This document shows, one piece after another, positions 42,559 through 53,301 of a stretch of DNA of 64,000 bases. The stretch's first letter is position 1, and the number at the start of each line of letters is the position of its first letter. The stretch covers positions 5,952,001 through 6,016,000 of the forward strand of contig OY744467.1 of assembly GCA_963556145.1 (NCBI GenBank). The letters are read 5' to 3'. The notes under the pieces were generated by a model. That model was not told the DNA's origin. It saw only the letters and a program-made list of their open reading frames with translations, and did no database searches. Position numbers and translations under genes: made by a program. Origin of the DNA: Hygrocybe punicea. Its lineage: Eukaryota; Basidiomycota; Agaricomycetes; Agaricales; Hygrophoraceae.

Positions 42559-44231
42559 TGTTACGTTTCCAACTCCGCTTCCAACCCCGATGCCCATTCC
42601 GATACCCACCATGACGATTCTGCACTGCACACCTTCCTTTTTCATTTCTTTTTGTCCTTTGTCTTCCTTTCAACGTCATTGTTTCTTCATTCGAACATCC
42701 TTGTATTTTCTTATCCTTGTTCTCTTTTTGTCCCTTCTTCTAGAACAATCCAGACCGACCATGGACATATCCCATGTGACCTTGTTGTACCCGAATAGTC
42801 TCCTTGCCGACGGACATCATCGCTATTGTCTTTTCCCTCGCCCTGACATATTGTTGACTTCATCCCACGACAAACCGATTCACAATGGCTGTACTCCCGA
42901 CACAGCTCATTACCGTAATTGTTATTGGCAGCATTGCCATCACCTTCCTGATCGGTTTCTACTTTGTTATGATCTATCTTTGGCATCGGCATCGAAACCC
43001 TTCCGCCATTGATACTTCTGACTTCCACCTCAACAATATCTCGACACGTAATTGACAATTGCCATTCCCGGATATATGGTTTCCACTTTCGTATTCTGTG
43101 CCTACCATTATCCTCCCTGACGATCCGACGACATTCCTCACCTGCATACGAACTCTGAACAATCCCCGATCACAAGACATTTCACTGTTCTCTCTAATCC
43201 GACCATCGCCGAAACACATTCTTTTGGACTTCGGCCACAGACCATACGACTTCCCAAACAGTGAACCAACCCCTATCGCATATTGTTCACACGACATCGC
43301 TTCATTGCAGTACCCGACGACTTGTTCCCACAGCTTGTCACCTGTGCCCATGACTCGAAACCTGGACCCACATTCATTTATCCTTTGCCATCTATGATCT
43401 TGATATCTCCCACACTCGTTTACAATGATACCCTTTCTTGGACGAATACCGACATCAAGTGGACCTTCTTGTTCCACAAACAGGACAAGACATCGCTCCT
43501 CGATACGTCATCAACACAGACATCGTCATCCGGTACAGCTTGTGCTGTTCACATGTCTGACCTCGACTAGCCCACTGTCCTAGTTGGTTTTTTCCTTTAT
43601 ACATTCCTTCATTTTCTTTCATACCAACCTTGCCGCTACATCCATGCTACCTCAAGACACTCTCATTGCCAACCCCACACTGGACGATACCCATCTTTGA
43701 CCCGACCGTGCAACGCACTTGCCAAACTGCGCACTTGCCTGTTACAGCAAGTGTAGACCCCGAATTGGCAATTCTGCTTGTCACATGATCCGATGACAAA
43801 TCATCCGAGTCATCCGGACCTCTTCTATCCTCAATGACACCCGGGCCTCCAGTTGGATCGCGAGAACATCGACATGAGGACGCCTCATGTACGCCTCATG
43901 GTGAACACATGGTAGAGTTGGACATGTTGTGGCTTCATGGTTGTATTCCTATTTACCTCCCCTCAAGACCAGCCACTATATGTACTGTTCTTGTTGTTGG
44001 TTCGGACTTTTTCTTCTTTTCCTTTCCTTACGTTTAGTCTGGTTCTTGGGGCAGACTCATCTTGTTTTGAGTAACCCCCACAGCTCGCAATGACACTAGA
44101 CCTTGACCTCCCCTGTTAGCAGTGTTGTCTTAGCTGTAAGCAACAATGAAAGCTGCTGTCCTCTCCTCTGGAAACCGATCCCCTGTTAAGTTGATTGTTG
44201 CCGGAGCCCGCTGCAGAAGCGATCCGTAACA
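42559..44231 (+). repeat. Right LTR (1,673 bp)
   Basis: Same length and same open frames as the left LTR. It is preceded by a short G-rich polypurine-like tract at 42,549-42,557. Confidence 0.93.
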
Positions 44232-44490
44232 TAAAGTGGTGCGCGTGGTGGTATGCGAGTCGTTGGCTAGTTTGGGTGACGTCGAGTTAGGGGGTGGGCA
44301 GGGTAGTTGCGAAGCCTTTTGTGGGCAAGCGTAGTGTGTAGTGAGGAGCTGTAGATTGTCATGAGGGTGTCGGGAGATGAGTCTGTCAATGAAAGGATGG
44401 TTAGTTGGGTTGAGGCTGGTGGGAGGGGTCACCGAATGTGGATTTAAGACGGCCCATTCGCCCTATGTATTTTAACAGCTCGTTTGTGCC

Positions 44491-47400
44491 TTATTTAGTA
44501 TTGAGTAGAAATTTGAGCGAGTGGGCGTTGTGGCGGAGTTTAACGTAGAGCAGGTGTCTTGGGCGGGCGTATTTTGGGCAGTCGAAGATGAAGTGGTGTA
44601 TATTCTCTTTGTCGGTATCGCAATTGGGGCAGTAGGGTGTTGGCGATTTGTTTATCTTGTACAGGTAGGAGTTTAACGGGACGTGACCTATATGAAGTTG
44701 GGTTAGTAGACTGCACTGGGATCTCTTAAGTAGTTGCGTTAGTTTAAGGTAATTTCGTAGAGGGAAAGTGGCGTCGATGCGGGTGAAACGGTTGTAGCGC
44801 AGGGAGGATTCCCACTCTTCCTTCCATTGGATGTCTAGGGCTTTCTTGAACGCTAGTTTGACGGCGGAAGTGCCCTGTGGTAGGGGATTGTCGCGTAACC
44901 AGGTGGGGAGGCGTCGTTTGGAGCTGGATTGGCCTTGGGCTGCTTTTTTGGCTTCTTCATCAGCTAGTTCGTTGCCTGCAACACCGCTGTGAGCAGATAT
45001 CCATTTGAGGGTGATACTTAGCTGTGGGTGTAGGGCGATTAGGCGTGATCTAAGATCTTGGAACTCCCTGACGATGTATTGGCCTGCGTTTGATTTGATG
45101 TTGGGACGTCCCACCGCTTGGATTGTGGAGCTGCTATCGACGTAGAGGGATACTGATTGTGGATTGCATTCTTTGCTGAGTAAGTGTAAGGCAAGGTTGC
45201 AAGCTAACATTTCGGCTTCGTAATTAGTGTGATCGTTCAAGGAGCCTAGGTGATAGCGCAGTATTTTCGGATGGGAGCATTGTGTGTTGTAGAGGATGGC
45301 TGCCGCGCTGATGCCTCCCTCGAAACCTGAGCCGTCGGTGTAGATCTTTATATTAGATGGGTCAGACTGTTCTGTGCGTATTGAGCTGTCTCTGGAGTTA
45401 TCAATGTGTGTGGTTAAAGGTGGATGATGGGGGCGCGATGGTGGTAAGATGGTCTCTAGGTTATCCGGGTTGATGTCGTATAGGTGGGTTAGAATGTGGA
45501 GAGGTGATTTGTGTCTGGCTACCAGACATCTGGCGCAATGACGAAGTGGACAGTGGAGTGGGTGTGATGTCGGGAGGGTGGCTAGCCTCACCGTTGCTCG
45601 ATGACAGGCTTTGTGGAGTGTGAGGTTGATCGGCAGAATACCAGCGTGCATATCTAGGAGGTCTGTGGGGGAGGAGCGTAACACGCCTGTAATCTTGAGC
45701 GTAGCCATACGCTGGGCTTTCGTGAGTTCCTTCATGGCCCTAACTGAGCCCCGCTTATTTTTGTAGCCAGTGGCCTTGTGTATTGGGGTGTACCAAATGT
45801 CTGCCGCGTACGTGATTTTGGGGATGGCAACGGCGTTGTAGAGTCGTCGCATGAGTTTTGGGTTGACTCCTAGTTTAATTTTCATTAGTCTACAGAAAAG
45901 GGTGATCCATTTTGTAGCGTTGGCCAGCGTGTGTTCGCGCTGTTCATGCCAGCGTAGTTGCTGATCAAGGATGATGCCTAAGAATCGATGTGAGTTTATA
46001 GGTTTAATGACTGTGTTCTGCAAGGTTAGGTTGGGGCGGGTGATGTGTCGTTTCTGTGAGAAGTCAATCAGCGCGAATTTATTGGTTTCGAATCTGGAAT
46101 TATGGTCTCTGGACCAGTCGTAGGCGCCATTTCGTTTATTCATCATGTTTTTGATAGCTGTGTGTGTATCAGTGAAGTTTCTCCCCTCCGCGTAGATGGC
46201 TGCGTCATCTATGAAGGCTACCGCGAGTTCATATGGACCTTTGGGTATATCAAGTAAATCAGCATTATAGTATAGGTATATAATCATGGATAACGGGTCG
46301 CCCTGTCCTATGCCGTTTACTAGTTGAATAGGGTCAGAGACGTAGTCATCGAATTTGAGGCGTGTAGATCTGTCTGAGAGTATGAGCCCAATAAGGGTGA
46401 CGAGTTGTTCAGGTATGCGACGTTTTCTAAGATTGTGTAGTAGGCGGTCCGTGACGGCGTTGGGGAAGGCGCCCTCGATGTCCAGAAAGAGGATGGTGGC
46501 GACCCTTTTGTTTCTCCAAGCGTGTTTGATGCGGTTTACTAGGAGGTGCATGGAGTCGGTTGTCGAGCGGCCAGGTCTGCCGCCGAAGTGGGTTGGTGGT
46601 AGGAGTTGATGTTCCCCTGTAAGTTGGACTAGGACCTCTGTCAGTATAGATGTTAGGATTTTTGGTAGTGTGTTAAGGAGGGCGATGGGACGGTATGCTT
46701 TTGGTATATCGTAGCGGGGTTTTCCTGGTTTTCTTAGCACGCAGGTTGTGGATTCCTTCCAGCTGTCGTGGTACGTGCCTAATTCGAAGAAGGCGTTGTA
46801 GATGTAGTATAGGTGATCGATAATGAGGCGGCTCGTTTCTTTGAGTACTATGTTTGGAATGCCGTCCGGGCCTGGGGCTTTGAAGGATTTCGTCTTGTCG
46901 ATGTGTTTGGAAATTTGGGCATGAGAGATGATGGGGTCGTAGTTTACTCTGGTTGGGTAGTCGTATAGCTGTGGGACGGTGGAAGTATCTGGAGGGGGGG
47001 GGAAGAAGCTCATCGCTATTGCTTTACTTTTTTCTTCGTTTGAGGTAGCGTATTTAGTCGCACCGTCCTGGGCTTTAAACTCGAGGGTGGGTATGGCTGA
47101 GCTCCCTCCGTCTCCTCATGGATAGTTGCTAATGGGATTTGAGATGCAGCGGTTGACTGACCATAGGGAGTAGTCATTGGCGTCTTCTAGAAAGGCTGAC
47201 CAGTGATCCTTCTTGGCTTTCATAATGGCGTTACCGTAGGTGTTTCTGGCCTGACAGTGTTCTTCATGGACCGGATGGTTGGGTAAGGCTCTTTTTCTAT
47301 AGGATTCGAAACTTAGCTTGTTTTTGGTTCTTTTTAGGTCTGATAGATTTTTGTTCCACCATCGTTTCGAGTGCGGTGTCGGTTTAGCGAGAGGCACCTC

Positions 47401-48342
47401 ACGCTCGATGATATGTTGTATTGAGTTTGTGAGGTCTGTTATGGCGCGAGTTAGTTGTTGTTTGGTAGTTATCTTAGTCGGCCTGGGGTAGTTGAGGTGA
47501 AGATGATAGAATAGCGATTTGCGGAATGTGTCCCAGTCGGTCATAAGATAGTCGCGTGTGGGGGTTGTGTGTCGTGTGCGGGTTTGGAAGAGGAGGGTGG
47601 TAAGAATTGGGACGTGGTCAGTGCCCGTGGGGCGTTCGTCAGGTTTAGTGTCGCAGATTAGGATTGATTGTGAGGTTTTGGCTGTGCAGTAGACGTTGTC
47701 GGTTCATGTCCAATTTTTGGTGGCCATTGATTCTAGTGTGGGGAGATCTTTGGGCAGAGCCATGATCATATCATGGCTCATCGTGACATCTATAAGGAGC
47801 TGTGCTTGGTCTAGGGCGGTGGCAGTGAAGAGATGGTGATTCCTTTCTTCGTCCCATAATGGGTGGTGCCGGTTGAAGTCCCCGCACCAGATCATGTGGT
47901 CGGAGTCGTTTCGATAGAGTGTGGATGCGTTGTTTTTAGCGAAGTCGGATAGTAATGTGATGTTGTCGGAATGTAAGCAGTCGTTATATATGTTAAAAAT
48001 GGAGATATTGCCTTGTGTGTTATGAATACGGATGGCGGAGATGTCATTGGTGCCGTGGACCTTAATTTGTTCCCAGGTAGTCGTGTCTAGTCTAGTGTTG
48101 ACGAGGATAACCGAGCGGACCGTCTCGTCGATGATAAAGCGTGATGAGGGGTATATTACCCGCCAGTCGTGTGTTGCTTTGGTGTTGTTGTATTTGTCGA
48201 AGTAGGGTTCTTGTAGGAGGAGTACGTCACATTCATTATATAGGTTAGAGTTGATTAAGTCCCATTGCGCTTTAGCGGATTTGTTGAGGTTGATTTGCCA
48301 TATGTTTAGTCGAATCGGGTTTTCGTTGGGGTGGTCAGGCAT
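44491..48342 (-). pseudogene. LINE ORF2, endonuclease / reverse transcriptase / RNase H
   Basis: ATG at 48,342 overlaps the ORF1 stop by 8 nt (ATGCCTGA). About 1,283 codons in one frame are broken by only two TGA codons, at 47,704 and 47,116. Domain order: an apurinic-type endonuclease (IWQINLNKSAKAQWDL, LLLQEPYF, IWCGDFNRHHPLWDEE, TDHVPI); a reverse transcriptase (KAPGPDGIPN, FLDIEGAFPN, GIGQGDPLS, AVAFIDDAAIYAEG); RNase H (IYTDGSGFEGG, NYEAEMLACN, LYVDSSSTIQAV, WISAHSGVAGNELADE); and the zinc motif CPNCDTDKENIHHFIFDC. It cuts target DNA and reverse transcribes the element in the nucleus. The two stops make this copy defective unless read through. Confidence 0.9.
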
Positions 48343-50152
48343 GAGGCAAGGGGGGGAAGGAGTCGAGTGGTCTATTACTGAAAACGGAATAGGGTGATGG
48401 CGGGCGATCGCCCCAACCTTCTGGGGTGCAGGTTCGTGGGATGATGATGGGGGGTATGGTAGCTTCGTTCGGTGTGAATGGAAGTGTTGATTGCATGAGG
48501 TGGGGGAGTGTGTTATGTATGGGTCTGTGCAGTTGTTGTTGTTGTTGTTGTTGTTGTGACGTACGCGTGGGGTTGGGTCTGTTAGATGGGATGCGGTGGG
48601 TGTTGGGGTTGGGGGTGTAGTGTCTGTCTTCGGGTCTGAGCATGGGATGGTGGGAGTGTGAGTCATTGGTGGTGTTTAATGTGGCGCTTTCTGAGGGGGT
48701 GATCGCCTGCGTCCACGGATCGGCTGTGGGGTAGTATGGCATGCGGTTTTCTATGTTAGAGGCGTCTATATCCTTGCATTTTTTGATAAAGGTGGGACAG
48801 CTGCGGTCCCAGCTGGTGTGGCCGTCTTTTCCGCATGGGGTGCAGTATGGGTTGTTGCTGACAGTACAGTCCGTGGTTCGATGATTTTTGCCGCAAGTGC
48901 CGCATGTGTCTCGGGGAGCCGGACACGAGGACGCGACATGGTTCCATAGCTGGCATCGTAAGCATCGAAGGGGTTCCCTTTTACATTTATTGGCTTTGAT
49001 GCGTTTATTGCATACGTATAGCCCCTTGGAGATGATGGAGTTAGCGGATTCTGGGGATGAAACAAAGAGGAATGCATGTCCGCAGGTTTGGTTAGCTGTG
49101 CGCTTTTCTTTTGGTTTGATCCAGGTTGCTTTGATGATGGAGAGGGTGGGCAGGTCATTGGTCTCCTCTATTTCTCTTAGGTTTCGTGTGTCGTCCGGAT
49201 TAAAGGTGAGGGGAATGAAGTAAGCTACGACGTTGTATGTTCGAGGTTTGATCTCTGCCCCGAAGCCAAAGTTAGTCGTAAAGCTGGATCGGCGGTCGTC
49301 TTCCAGTAGCCATTTGATCAGTATATCAGAACTTGCTTCTAGTAGTATACCTCCGTTGCGTAGTTTGGTTAGACCCCGAAATTTTTGCCCATCTGGGGCT
49401 CCGATGGTAGCTAGAATCTGGTTAGCTTTTTCTATAATGCTGGCATGACTGAGCTTAGCGATGTCCTCCTGGTGGGGGGGTTTGACGTCGACGAGGATTT
49501 GTCGGGCTTGCAGGGCCTCTTTGGAGCTAATGTGTGGGTTTTTGTGGCCAGTGGGGTGAAGTTTGGGTTGGTTAATTAATGCGTCTTTGTATGTATTGGT
49601 AGTGGATTCGATGGTGTTCGTGGATTTTTGTATGTTGCTAGCAAGTTGCTGGAGCTGGGTTCTGGTAGCTTCTAAGTTGTCTTCGACCTTTTTGGTTACT
49701 TTTTCTACTATTGCGTCGATGATCGGTTCTAGGGTATGTGCAGGAGAGATGGTGGACTGTAGATGATCGGTGTTTATTTTGGTCGCGAGTTGGTCGGAAA
49801 AGGTGGACGCTTTGAGGTCTAGGTCTAGGTCGAGTAGGGCGATTGCAATCGATCTTACGGTATTGATCACCTCCCTGTTATCAGCTAAACCATTTGCTGT
49901 GGCGAGGTGGAAGAGCATGCCGGCTAAGATAGAGGTGTCATAGTCCTTATATGAAAGGGAGGGGAACTTAGCGGATAGGTATTCTTTAGCATCCTCCAGG
50001 GTTTCTACATCGTCACTGTCTTCGGTATCTTGCCTGATGTCTTTCTTTTTCCGGGAGCCCGGATTAGGACCGGGGGTTGACTTGGTATTTGCGGGGTCCT
50101 GGTTGGTTGATTTGCCGGTGGATTTACCGCTTGTGAGTGTTGACTGTCGCAT
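48335..50152 (-). CDS. LINE ORF1, Gag-like zinc-knuckle protein, 605 residues
   Basis: Intact frame from ATG at 50,152 to TGA at 48,335. The N-terminal third is charged and likely helical (SAKFPSLSYKDYDTSIL); the middle contains an RNA-binding-like region (NVVAYFIPLTFNPDD). Three zinc knuckles follow at about residues 400-470: CLRCQLWNHVASSC, CGTCGKNHRTTDC and CTPCGKDGHTSWDRSC. The C-terminal tail has a poly-Gln run from a (TTG)n microsatellite at 48,531-48,556. The protein should bind LINE RNA as part of the ribonucleoprotein. Its stop codon overlaps the ORF2 start. Confidence 0.9.
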   Translation of the reverse strand: MRQSTLTSGKSTGKSTNQDPANTKSTPGPNPGSRKKKDIRQDTEDSDDVETLEDAKEYLSAKFPSLSYKDYDTSILAGMLFHLATANGLADNREVINTVRSIAIALLDLDLDLKASTFSDQLATKINTDHLQSTISPAHTLEPIIDAIVEKVTKKVEDNLEATRTQLQQLASNIQKSTNTIESTTNTYKDALINQPKLHPTGHKNPHISSKEALQARQILVDVKPPHQEDIAKLSHASIIEKANQILATIGAPDGQKFRGLTKLRNGGILLEASSDILIKWLLEDDRRSSFTTNFGFGAEIKPRTYNVVAYFIPLTFNPDDTRNLREIEETNDLPTLSIIKATWIKPKEKRTANQTCGHAFLFVSSPESANSIISKGLYVCNKRIKANKCKREPLRCLRCQLWNHVASSCPAPRDTCGTCGKNHRTTDCTVSNNPYCTPCGKDGHTSWDRSCPTFIKKCKDIDASNIENRMPYYPTADPWTQAITPSESATLNTTNDSHSHHPMLRPEDRHYTPNPNTHRIPSNRPNPTRTSQQQQQQQQLHRPIHNTLPHLMQSTLPFTPNEATIPPIIIPRTCTPEGWGDRPPSPYSVFSNRPLDSFPPLPHA

Positions 50153-50799
50153 TTCTAACTGACTGTAAGGGTTGTTTGCTCTGGTATGTCTGGAAATTGT
50201 ATATGATGAGTATTGGTGAGATTTTTGAAGGGGGGTGTAGGGCCTAAAGCCGCTGTAGAGGAACTCCTTTTTTCAGGGTCCCTAGGGGGTACCACGTGGT
50301 GAAGGAGCAAGAACCGTCCAACCCTTTATTAATACCTTACCAATGCAATACCATTGCCCAAACCACCAGAAGTATCCAGTTTCCTTCATGCACTAAAGAA
50401 AATACCTTTTTTCATGATTTTTGGCATGTTTCTGATTTTTAGTGACTCAGATACCTCTCAGTTGGTTCTGATGTGAACTGAAAAGTTGTTCGAAATGTTT
50501 TTTGGAGTGCTCTGAATTTTACTTTATGATTTTAGCAAGCCTGAGTGTTGAGATATCCATTAAAAACCATCAAAAAATCAACAAAACCACTGTTTTTGGG
50601 CCCAAAAAAATGTTTTAAGGGCTCAGGCACATACCCCCATGGGTACGGCACGGGTATCACAGGTCAGAGACCCTGTACTTGTACCCATACCCATGCTGTA
50701 CCCGCACTCTTTACCCCTGAGGGTATCAGGTACCCCTGTCATGCACTAAATCAAATGACTGGTCTGAGGTAAGGTGAGAGAGATGGTTGCAAAAGGTTG

Positions 50800-52140
50800 T
50801 GGAATGGCATGAGGTGCACTTGAGACAGGAAATCGAAGGGTACGGTCTAGAAATCTTGTAGGTCAATGGCTGATAATCTACAACAGTGCTATTTTAGTCA
50901 CCAACGCTTTTGTGTTAGGGTTTATGTTGGTGATATGGAGGTCAAGGCACAAGTAAATGAATAAGATCTAATCAATATTCTTCAGAAATATGTGACCTTT
51001 GCTGGTATAATAACATGAGTACTGGTTCCACACCTGTTGCAAGGTTCTGTTTACCTTTGTGTGAACCTCACTCAAATACTAAAATCTATCATTACAGTTC
51101 AAACCTGTCCACCAATATTATGGGAATACATAAATCATCTTGAGGCACAGAACCTTGATGTTGATGTATTTCAGGCCTCAAAAAGGGAAGTAGAAAATAT
51201 GGCATTTAGTTGAACAATTACTGAAAGTCTGAAACCATACTGATATAGTTGATCAAATGTCAGTTGAACAGGTCAGTATTACAGCTTTTGAGAAGGGTGT
51301 AGTGTCATCACCATAACAGTATTATAGAGGTATTTGAAAATCACTTACATCAGAATTTACAAGTGGGCAATTTTATTAGTCTTTACAAGCATTCAGTAAG
51401 CCATTCTATCATCAATACAAATGTTGAATCTTAAATCAATAGTAATGCAGTTAACCGAATGTCAGCTGAACAGGTCAAATAATGTTTGAGAAGGGTGTTG
51501 TGGTCACTACAACATTGGTATATTACATGAAAATATGAGACAAACCAATCAGTCAAAAGAAGATGTCCAACTGAGATGGGCTTTGGAAAACATGAGATAC
51601 AAAGCATGTACTCCCAAAGATATTGTATTTCCTCATACTTGTATTGCAGGAAAAGGTCCAAATGATCCAAATGAGCCCAAAATAAATCCAGGAATGTATC
51701 AGTTGTAACTGCATTAAATGCACAAAAAGACAAAATCAATGCACTTGGTGTTCAACATTTTGCTGTGAGAATAAGAGACCTTTAACATCATTCTATTCAA
51801 TAGACAGATGGAATAACCCTACCAGTTTCAATGACAAAAGAAAATCTTATCACAGGTCAACAATTTTGAATCCTGTTTGACACACACAGAGATATTGGAA
51901 CCTTCACTCCAAAAATTACTATTAGACCTGTATTGTCATTCAATTGTCCTTGTATTCCAGTTCAAGGTGTCACAGTACACAAATAGGACTCAGATATGCC
52001 ATGCAAAGCAATGGCCATCTAGCACACCCAGGGCTTTCACCTACATAATCCCTTTTAATCTCCTTCTTGTTTCACCACACCTTCCCAGTATCTACTTGCT
52101 GTACCTCTCATGGCTACCCTGCCAATCCATCTAGACCCTT
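50800..52140 (+). pseudogene. Helitron-type PIF1 helicase remnant
   Basis: Broken plus-strand pieces: NHLEAQNLDVDVF (about 51,140), then LRWALENMRYKACTPKDIVF and GKGPNDPNEP (51,570-51,690), then TALNAQKDKINALGVQHFAV (51,707-51,765). The last two are typical of the PIF1-like helicase carried by Helitrons in mushrooms. Frames shift often and stops are frequent. Element ends (TC...CTRR hairpin) were not found. It lies just before the host gene block. Confidence 0.6.
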
Positions 52141-52282
52141 GATCACAGACATCTTCCCAAGTCATGTTACATTGCTACAAACATAACTTGTACAATATGG
52201 TACGTTAAGTAATTCCCTGACCAACCCAAGCAACCGAGTTGACACCGGGCACTCCTAGCCTGAACCTTAACCATGAATTCCT

Positions 52283-52971
52283 CTATGGAAAGATCTGGTG
52301 ACGTAAAGGGGAAGGAACGAATGGGGCCGTCTGACTAGGCGTAGTTATGTAATGATTCTGAGCCCCCTGAATTTTAACCTGGATGAACCTATCCACAGGA
52401 GATTCCTTAACGGCGGGTAACTCAACGGCGGGTTCCCCAACGGCGGGTTCCCCAACAGCGGGTTCCTTGACTTTGGCATGTTTCTTGACGGGGGGTGCCT
52501 GATGCTCCGCTGGTGTCTGTAAAGGAGAGGTGTGAGGGGAATATGTTGGGTTTGCAGTGAGTGATACCTGTAACTGATTCGCAAGACCTTCCCCCCTCTG
52601 CAAGGATATAGAGGAGAAATAGGTGCGAGGAAGAGATTAAGCTCTGAATTTTATATGCAGGAATAAATGTTGCTTACATCCGGCTTGTCCAAGATTGACC
52701 GCTTCGTCAAGTGCAAGAAGCTATCATCGTTTACAACGCTGGTTATATTTGTCAGCAACGCAGTGCATGGGTGTGGGTAGTAGACGTTGAAGGGAAGCAC
52801 CTCCTTCGTAAGCCAACCCGATTTGCGTAGATATCTCTAACCTGCATGACATGGGAGTGAGGATCAATCTTTCAGATTTTGCGGGCGGAATTCTGGACTG
52901 CTTACCTCGAGGGGCGCAGAGAATGCGGGAGTCACAGAGGTAAGGACGGCGAGGAGCGAAGTGAAACGCAT
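52283..52971 (-). CDS. Small secreted protein candidate, 162 residues
   Basis: Four exons on the minus strand: 52,971-52,906, 52,836-52,678, 52,597-52,568 and 52,516-52,283; introns are 69, 80 and 51 bp with normal borders and all phases are zero. The protein starts MRFTSLLAVLTSVTPAFSAP, a clear signal peptide with a likely cut after AFS-A. The middle has two cysteine-poor segments, one Cys in YYPHPCTALLTN. The last exon is Pro/Val-rich with a PAVGE repeat encoded by a 15 bp tandem repeat (52,400-52,470). It resembles fungal secreted or effector-like proteins only in general features. It is divergently arranged to the enoyl-CoA hydratase gene, with a 330 bp shared upstream region. Confidence 0.6.
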
Positions 52972-53301
52972 GGTTCAGATGGAGGGGATTCGTGAGGTTG
53001 TTGTGTGGGAGACCAGCTCTAGGGAATTCCAGTGTGCGGTGAGGGTGCATCTATAACCAGCAGGGTAACTTGAATTTGCAAATCGGTGCTAATAATGGCA
53101 TGTCAACGGTGAGATAGGGGAACGGCAGGATGAGCCTGAGCCTGAGGCGAGGTGAGCAATCACTGTACGTTGCGAAAGGGAAAGCCTTGAGCGCGGAGGA
53201 AATTAGTGATGTTCCGGGATGCCCCGGCTTCTGTTACAAACATGACGGCGCCTCGGTTCTTGCCGCCATGATCGTGACCGCCGACACCAGAGGTCTCCGT
53301 C
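52972..53301. promoter_or_regulatory. Shared upstream region of two divergent genes
   Basis: 330 bp between the ATG of the secreted-protein gene (minus) and the ATG of the enoyl-CoA hydratase gene (plus). No specific site was identified. Confidence 0.4.

Larger units (their letters stand above)
37854..44231 (+). mobile_element. Non-autonomous LTR retrotransposon, TSD TAAAG
   Basis: LTRs of 1,673 bp each at 37,854-39,526 and 42,559-44,231 start TGTTACG and end CGTAACA; frames within them are identical between copies, so the insertion is young. The 5 bp duplication TAAAG is at 37,849-37,853 and 44,232-44,236. A short purine tract CGGGGGTA precedes the right LTR. The internal 3,032 bp has no gag, protease, integrase or reverse transcriptase motif. 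It fits the LARD-type class of non-autonomous elements. It is inserted in the LINE 3' UTR. Confidence 0.93.
37534..50318 (-). mobile_element. Full-length Tad1-like LINE, TSD CAACCCTTTATT
   Basis: A 12 bp target duplication CAACCCTTTATT is at 37,522-37,533 and 50,319-50,330. The minus-strand 3' end has an A-rich tail of TAAAAAAA-type units; the 5' UTR is about 165 bp (50,153-50,318). Without the LTR element inserted in its 3' UTR (37,854-44,231 plus a 5 bp duplication) the LINE is about 6.4 kb. It has two open frames: ORF1 with three zinc knuckles, and ORF2 with endonuclease, reverse transcriptase, RNase H and a C-terminal zinc motif. Confidence 0.92.
37160..50748. mobile_element. hAT-like element, outer shell of nest II, TSD AATCAAAT
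   Basis: It begins TAGTGCATGACAGGGGTA and ends TACCCCTGTCATGCACTA (18 bp inverted repeats), with AATCAAAT at 37,152-37,159 and 50,749-50,756. Its own sequence is only about 790 bp (37,160-37,533 and 50,331-50,748). Both ends have clusters of TACCCGTACC/GGGTACGG motifs. The remainder is the inserted LINE. Confidence 0.9.

Noticed and set aside
46355..46609. Plus-strand frame over the LINE reverse transcriptase
   Set aside because: Shadow of the minus-strand reverse transcriptase; no independent features.
51431..51739. 102-codon minus-strand frame
   Set aside because: It lies antisense to the Helitron helicase remnant, which explains its openness.
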